From: Lysinibacillus xylanilyticus
GTDB taxonomy: Bacteria; Bacillota; Bacilli; Bacillales_A; Planococcaceae
Length of the DNA: 64,000 nucleotides
Assembly (NCBI RefSeq): GCF_001708185.1
Contig: NZ_MDDN01000001.1
Coordinates: forward strand, 372,001-436,000
Direction of reading: 5' to 3'
The notes under the pieces: generated by a model
Databases searched by the model: none
Told to the model about the DNA's origin: nothing
What the model saw: the letters and a program-made list of their open reading frames with translations, nothing else
Program-made: the position numbers and the translations under genes
Shown: positions 61,553-64,000 of the stretch, in pieces
Position numbering within the stretch: the first letter of the stretch is position 1
How the letters are laid out: every line of letters begins with the position of its first letter

Positions 61553-61663
61553 TTACGAACCAGGTCCGAGAATACCCTTAGACGCCAACACCCAATAGAC
61601 AACGCCCCACAACAAAATAAAAGTTGAAATGGACGCCAATAATACCCATTTGTTTTTTCTCAA
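61553..61663 (-). CDS. Small single-helix membrane protein
   Basis: 36 residues. MRKNKWVLLASISTFILLWG then VVYWVLASKGILGPGS: a short basic start, one membrane helix and a Gly/Pro tail. It starts with TTG two nucleotides after the lysA stop, with GGTGAG just upstream, so it would be translationally coupled to lysA. I do not recognise it; the hydrophobic pattern and coupling argue it is real. Confidence 0.5.
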   Translation of the reverse strand: MRKNKWVLLASISTFILLWGVVYWVLASKGILGPGS

Positions 61664-61665
61664 AT

Positions 61666-62985
61666 TTACTCACCCTTTTTTAACGTTAGCGGGAGATCGT
61701 TTTGTACAATATCTTCATAACTTTCGCGTCGAATTGCTAATTGATGCTTGCCATTTTCTACAAACACAACTGCTGGGCGTGGAACACGGTTGTAGTTACT
61801 CGCCATAGAATATCCGTAAGCACCAGTACAGAAGATTGCTAGCACATCACCAGAAGTTGCTTCCTGAAGCTTAGCATCGATAATTAATTTATCGCCCGAT
61901 TCACAAAGCTTACCAGCCACTGTATATGTTTCATTTTTTAATTCATTCGCTTTACTTGCAATGACCGCCTCATACTTCGCATCATATAATGCTGGACGAA
62001 TATTATCACTCATGCCACCATCGACAGCAATATATTTACGAACATTAGGTACTGTTTTTTGCGAACCAATTGTATACAGTGAAGTTCCTGCATCGCCTAC
62101 AAGTGATCGTCCTGGCTCAATCCAAATTTCCGGCATAGTTAGACCAAGTACAGTCGCTTTGTTCTTTACAACCGTAATCATATCCTCTACATATACTTGC
62201 GGCTCAAGCGGTGCATCTTCCTCAGTATAACGAATTCCGAAGCCCCCTCCTAAGTTTAACACAGTACATGTAAAATCGTGAGACTTGTTCCAATCAGAAA
62301 TTTTATCGATTAATTTTTCCCCTGCTAAGCCAAAGCCAGCTGTGTCAAAAATTTGAGAACCGATATGGCAGTGTAGTCCTAGAAACTCTAGGTATTCATG
62401 GTTAAAAGTTTGTTGGAAAGCCTCATCTGCTTGACCATTATTTAAGTCAAAGCCAAATTTAGAATCTGCTTGACCTGTCGTAATAAAATCATGTGTATGT
62501 GCCTCAACTCCTGGTGTGACACGTAGTAAAATACGCATTTTTTGTTGACGGCGCTCTGAAATCTCTTGTAAAAGCTGAATTTCATAGAAGTTATCCACGA
62601 CAATACAACCAATTTTCGAGTCAAAAGCTAATTCTAATTCAGCAATGCTTTTATTATTGCCATGGAAATGAATGCGCTCTGCAGGGAATCCAGCTTTTAA
62701 AGCTGTAAATAATTCCCCTCCAGAGACAACATCTAAAGATAGATTTTCTTCTGCCGCTAATTGGTACACAGCTACACATGCAAATGCTTTTGAAGCATAA
62801 GCTACTTCTGCTTTTACACCTAGTTTTTTAAACGTATCAATAAAGCTTCGTGCACGCTTTCGAATAAGTGCTGTATCATACACAAATAAAGGTGTACCAT
62901 ACTCTTTTGCAAGCTCTAGTGTATCTACCTGTCCAATTGTTAAATGACCATCTTCAGAAATCGCTTGTGTTCCATATAAATGCAT
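61666..62985 (-). CDS. lysA: Diaminopimelate decarboxylase
   Basis: 439 residues. PLP-dependent last step of lysine synthesis. The PLP lysine is in EVAYASKAFACVAV, the glycine loop in LNLGGGFGIRYTEED, and the dimer active-site Cys in KLCESGDKL. Start at ATG 62985, 8 nt after AAGGGAGAG; the ATG two codons before is too close. It follows spoVAF, as in Bacillus. Confidence 0.96.
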   Translation of the reverse strand: MHLYGTQAISEDGHLTIGQVDTLELAKEYGTPLFVYDTALIRKRARSFIDTFKKLGVKAEVAYASKAFACVAVYQLAAEENLSLDVVSGGELFTALKAGFPAERIHFHGNNKSIAELELAFDSKIGCIVVDNFYEIQLLQEISERRQQKMRILLRVTPGVEAHTHDFITTGQADSKFGFDLNNGQADEAFQQTFNHEYLEFLGLHCHIGSQIFDTAGFGLAGEKLIDKISDWNKSHDFTCTVLNLGGGFGIRYTEEDAPLEPQVYVEDMITVVKNKATVLGLTMPEIWIEPGRSLVGDAGTSLYTIGSQKTVPNVRKYIAVDGGMSDNIRPALYDAKYEAVIASKANELKNETYTVAGKLCESGDKLIIDAKLQEATSGDVLAIFCTGAYGYSMASNYNRVPRPAVVFVENGKHQLAIRRESYEDIVQNDLPLTLKKGE

Positions 62986-63197
62986 GTGCATCTCTCCCTT
63001 TTCACATCGTTCCATCTTGTGATCAATTGCACCTCAATTTTAGAATGAATGTAGCAATCTTAGGCTACTATCCTTATTTAGAGGGATTACTTCATTCAAT
63101 AACGTGTCGTATTTTGTTGAATAAAAATAATTTTTACAAAAATCACAAAATACTATAGATGAACTTTATCACATGAAAAAAACGAGTGCAACGGCTC

Positions 63198-64000
63198 TTA
63201 TGATCTTTTTCGCTGTTTGGAATCGACTACATAAGGTCTTAATGCATCTACTGTCATTGGGAAACGGATAAGTACACGAAGCATCGCATTCGGAAAGAAC
63301 GGAATAAGCGGCCACAAATACGGCGCTTGCATCGGACGCAATGAACATAAATACGTAAATAAGATAAAGATCCCGATAAATAACCCATTAACTCCCCAAA
63401 TACCAGTCATTACTAATAACCCTAGTCTAAAGAATTTAACGGAGATACCTAGCTCATAAGACGGAATAATAAATGTCAGAATAGCTGAAATAGCTGTATA
63501 TAACACTACCTCTGGAGAGAATACCCCAACATCAATTGCAATCTGACCAATAACTATACCTGCAACCAACCCCATCGCAGTCGATAAAGGTGATGGGGTA
63601 TGAATGGCGGCCATCCTCAAAAATTCTATCCCTATATCTCCAATCAGTATTTGCAGCAAAATTGGGATATGCGATTTTTCCTTTTCACCTAAAAAGGATA
63701 ACGCATCCGGTAAATATGTCCCATGCGTTGCAAATAAATACCATAAAGGCAATAATAATAAACCAACAACTACTCCAATATAGCGCATAAAACGGACAAA
63801 GGTTCCAACTGTCGGTGCCTGTCTATACTCCTCAGCGTGTTGCAGTAAATGAAAAATAGTTGCAGGCACAATAATGACGGAAGGTGACGTATCAACCATA
63901 ATGGCTACATGGCCCTCTAGTAAATGCGCTGCGGTAATATCCGGTCGTTCCGTATAACGGACAAAAGGCACTGGATGGAACTTTTGTTTAAACAGCCATT
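63198..64000 (-). CDS. spoVAF: Stage V sporulation protein AF (5' end outside window)
   Basis: The last 267 codons of a GerA-family membrane protein; the frame is open to the window edge (WLFKQKFHPVPFVRYTERPD...). HLLEGHVAIMVDTSPSVIIV, FHLLQHAEEYRQAPTVGTFV and PSPLSTAMGLVAGIVIGQIA are typical of SpoVAF, which acts with the SpoVA channel in spore DPA release. The minus-strand tail after its stop has a short stem and TTTTTTT. Confidence 0.94.
   Translation of the reverse strand, partial: WLFKQKFHPVPFVRYTERPDITAAHLLEGHVAIMVDTSPSVIIVPATIFHLLQHAEEYRQAPTVGTFVRFMRYIGVVVGLLLLPLWYLFATHGTYLPDALSFLGEKEKSHIPILLQILIGDIGIEFLRMAAIHTPSPLSTAMGLVAGIVIGQIAIDVGVFSPEVVLYTAISAILTFIIPSYELGISVKFFRLGLLVMTGIWGVNGLFIGIFILFTYLCSLRPMQAPYLWPLIPFFPNAMLRVLIRFPMTVDALRPYVVDSKQRKRS

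Overview
The window looks like the chromosome of a low-GC, spore-forming Bacillales, most likely a Lysinibacillus or close relative. The clearest evidence is the Bacillus-type block at the right end on the minus strand: spoVAF - lysA - ribT - ypuF-like - scpA - scpB - dacB-like - rluB - resABC - resDE - sigX - rsiX. It follows the B. subtilis order, but the rib operon, ppiB and spmAB are absent from their usual places. No rRNA, tRNA, prophage or complete insertion sequence was seen.

Layout. 1-2.0 kb: a YbfB-type MFS transporter cut by the window edge, with a divergent LysR regulator. 2.8-5.6 kb: guanine deaminase and an NCS2 purine permease. 5.7-7.3 kb: a small accessory island with a damaged ComA-like response regulator, a cysteine-rich halocin-C8-like bacteriocin candidate and small membrane proteins. 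7.3-24.4 kb: a catabolic block of HyuA/HyuB (ATP-dependent lactam/hydantoin opening), class III aminotransferase, aldehyde dehydrogenase, a sigma-54 activator, a GabP-like permease and sigma-54 (rpoN) itself. It is followed by two acyl-CoA dehydrogenase subunits, an enoyl-CoA hydratase, a class III CoA-transferase and an IclR regulator. I infer a route lactam -> omega-amino acid -> semialdehyde -> dicarboxylate -> CoA thioester -> beta-oxidation. Two textbook -24/-12 promoters (upstream of the aminotransferase and of the permease), each with the same 16-bp dyad farther upstream, argue that the activator and RpoN control this regulon.

25-33.5 kb: a YqfW-like phosphatase, a ribD/ribA pair, a BusR-like (GntR + RCK_C) repressor ahead of an OpuA glycine-betaine ABC transporter, and a YkkC/YkkD-type SMR pair behind a guanidine-I riboswitch. 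33.8-43.3 kb: mixed accessory genes, including a Cys-tRNA(Pro) deacylase-like protein, a YgiB/YgiC-like lipoprotein and ATP-grasp pair, a tiny phospholipase-A2-fold protein, two acetyltransferases, an AraC/GyrI regulator, a NUDIX enzyme, a Cse60-like small protein and a TolB-like propeller. 43.4-47.5 kb: glnA with a perfect GlnR/TnrA box, an NSS transporter, and ribU behind an FMN riboswitch. 48.2-64 kb: the conserved Bacillus block.

The most unusual feature is a set of dispersed, modular intergenic repeats. They belong to two interlinked families: one with about 24-bp imperfect terminal inverted repeats and 36-37-bp tandem arrays, the other built on the palindrome AATTATGCCTCGGCATAATT. Both carry the same roughly 48-nt module: an outer stem, a GTTAT side, an inner hairpin with a GGA-containing loop, a TTTTA side, and the closing outer stem. 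Across eight copies the two stems differ in sequence but most copies still pair, with G-T wobbles on only one strand. This is the pattern expected of a conserved RNA structure, and it is my leading candidate for something undescribed.
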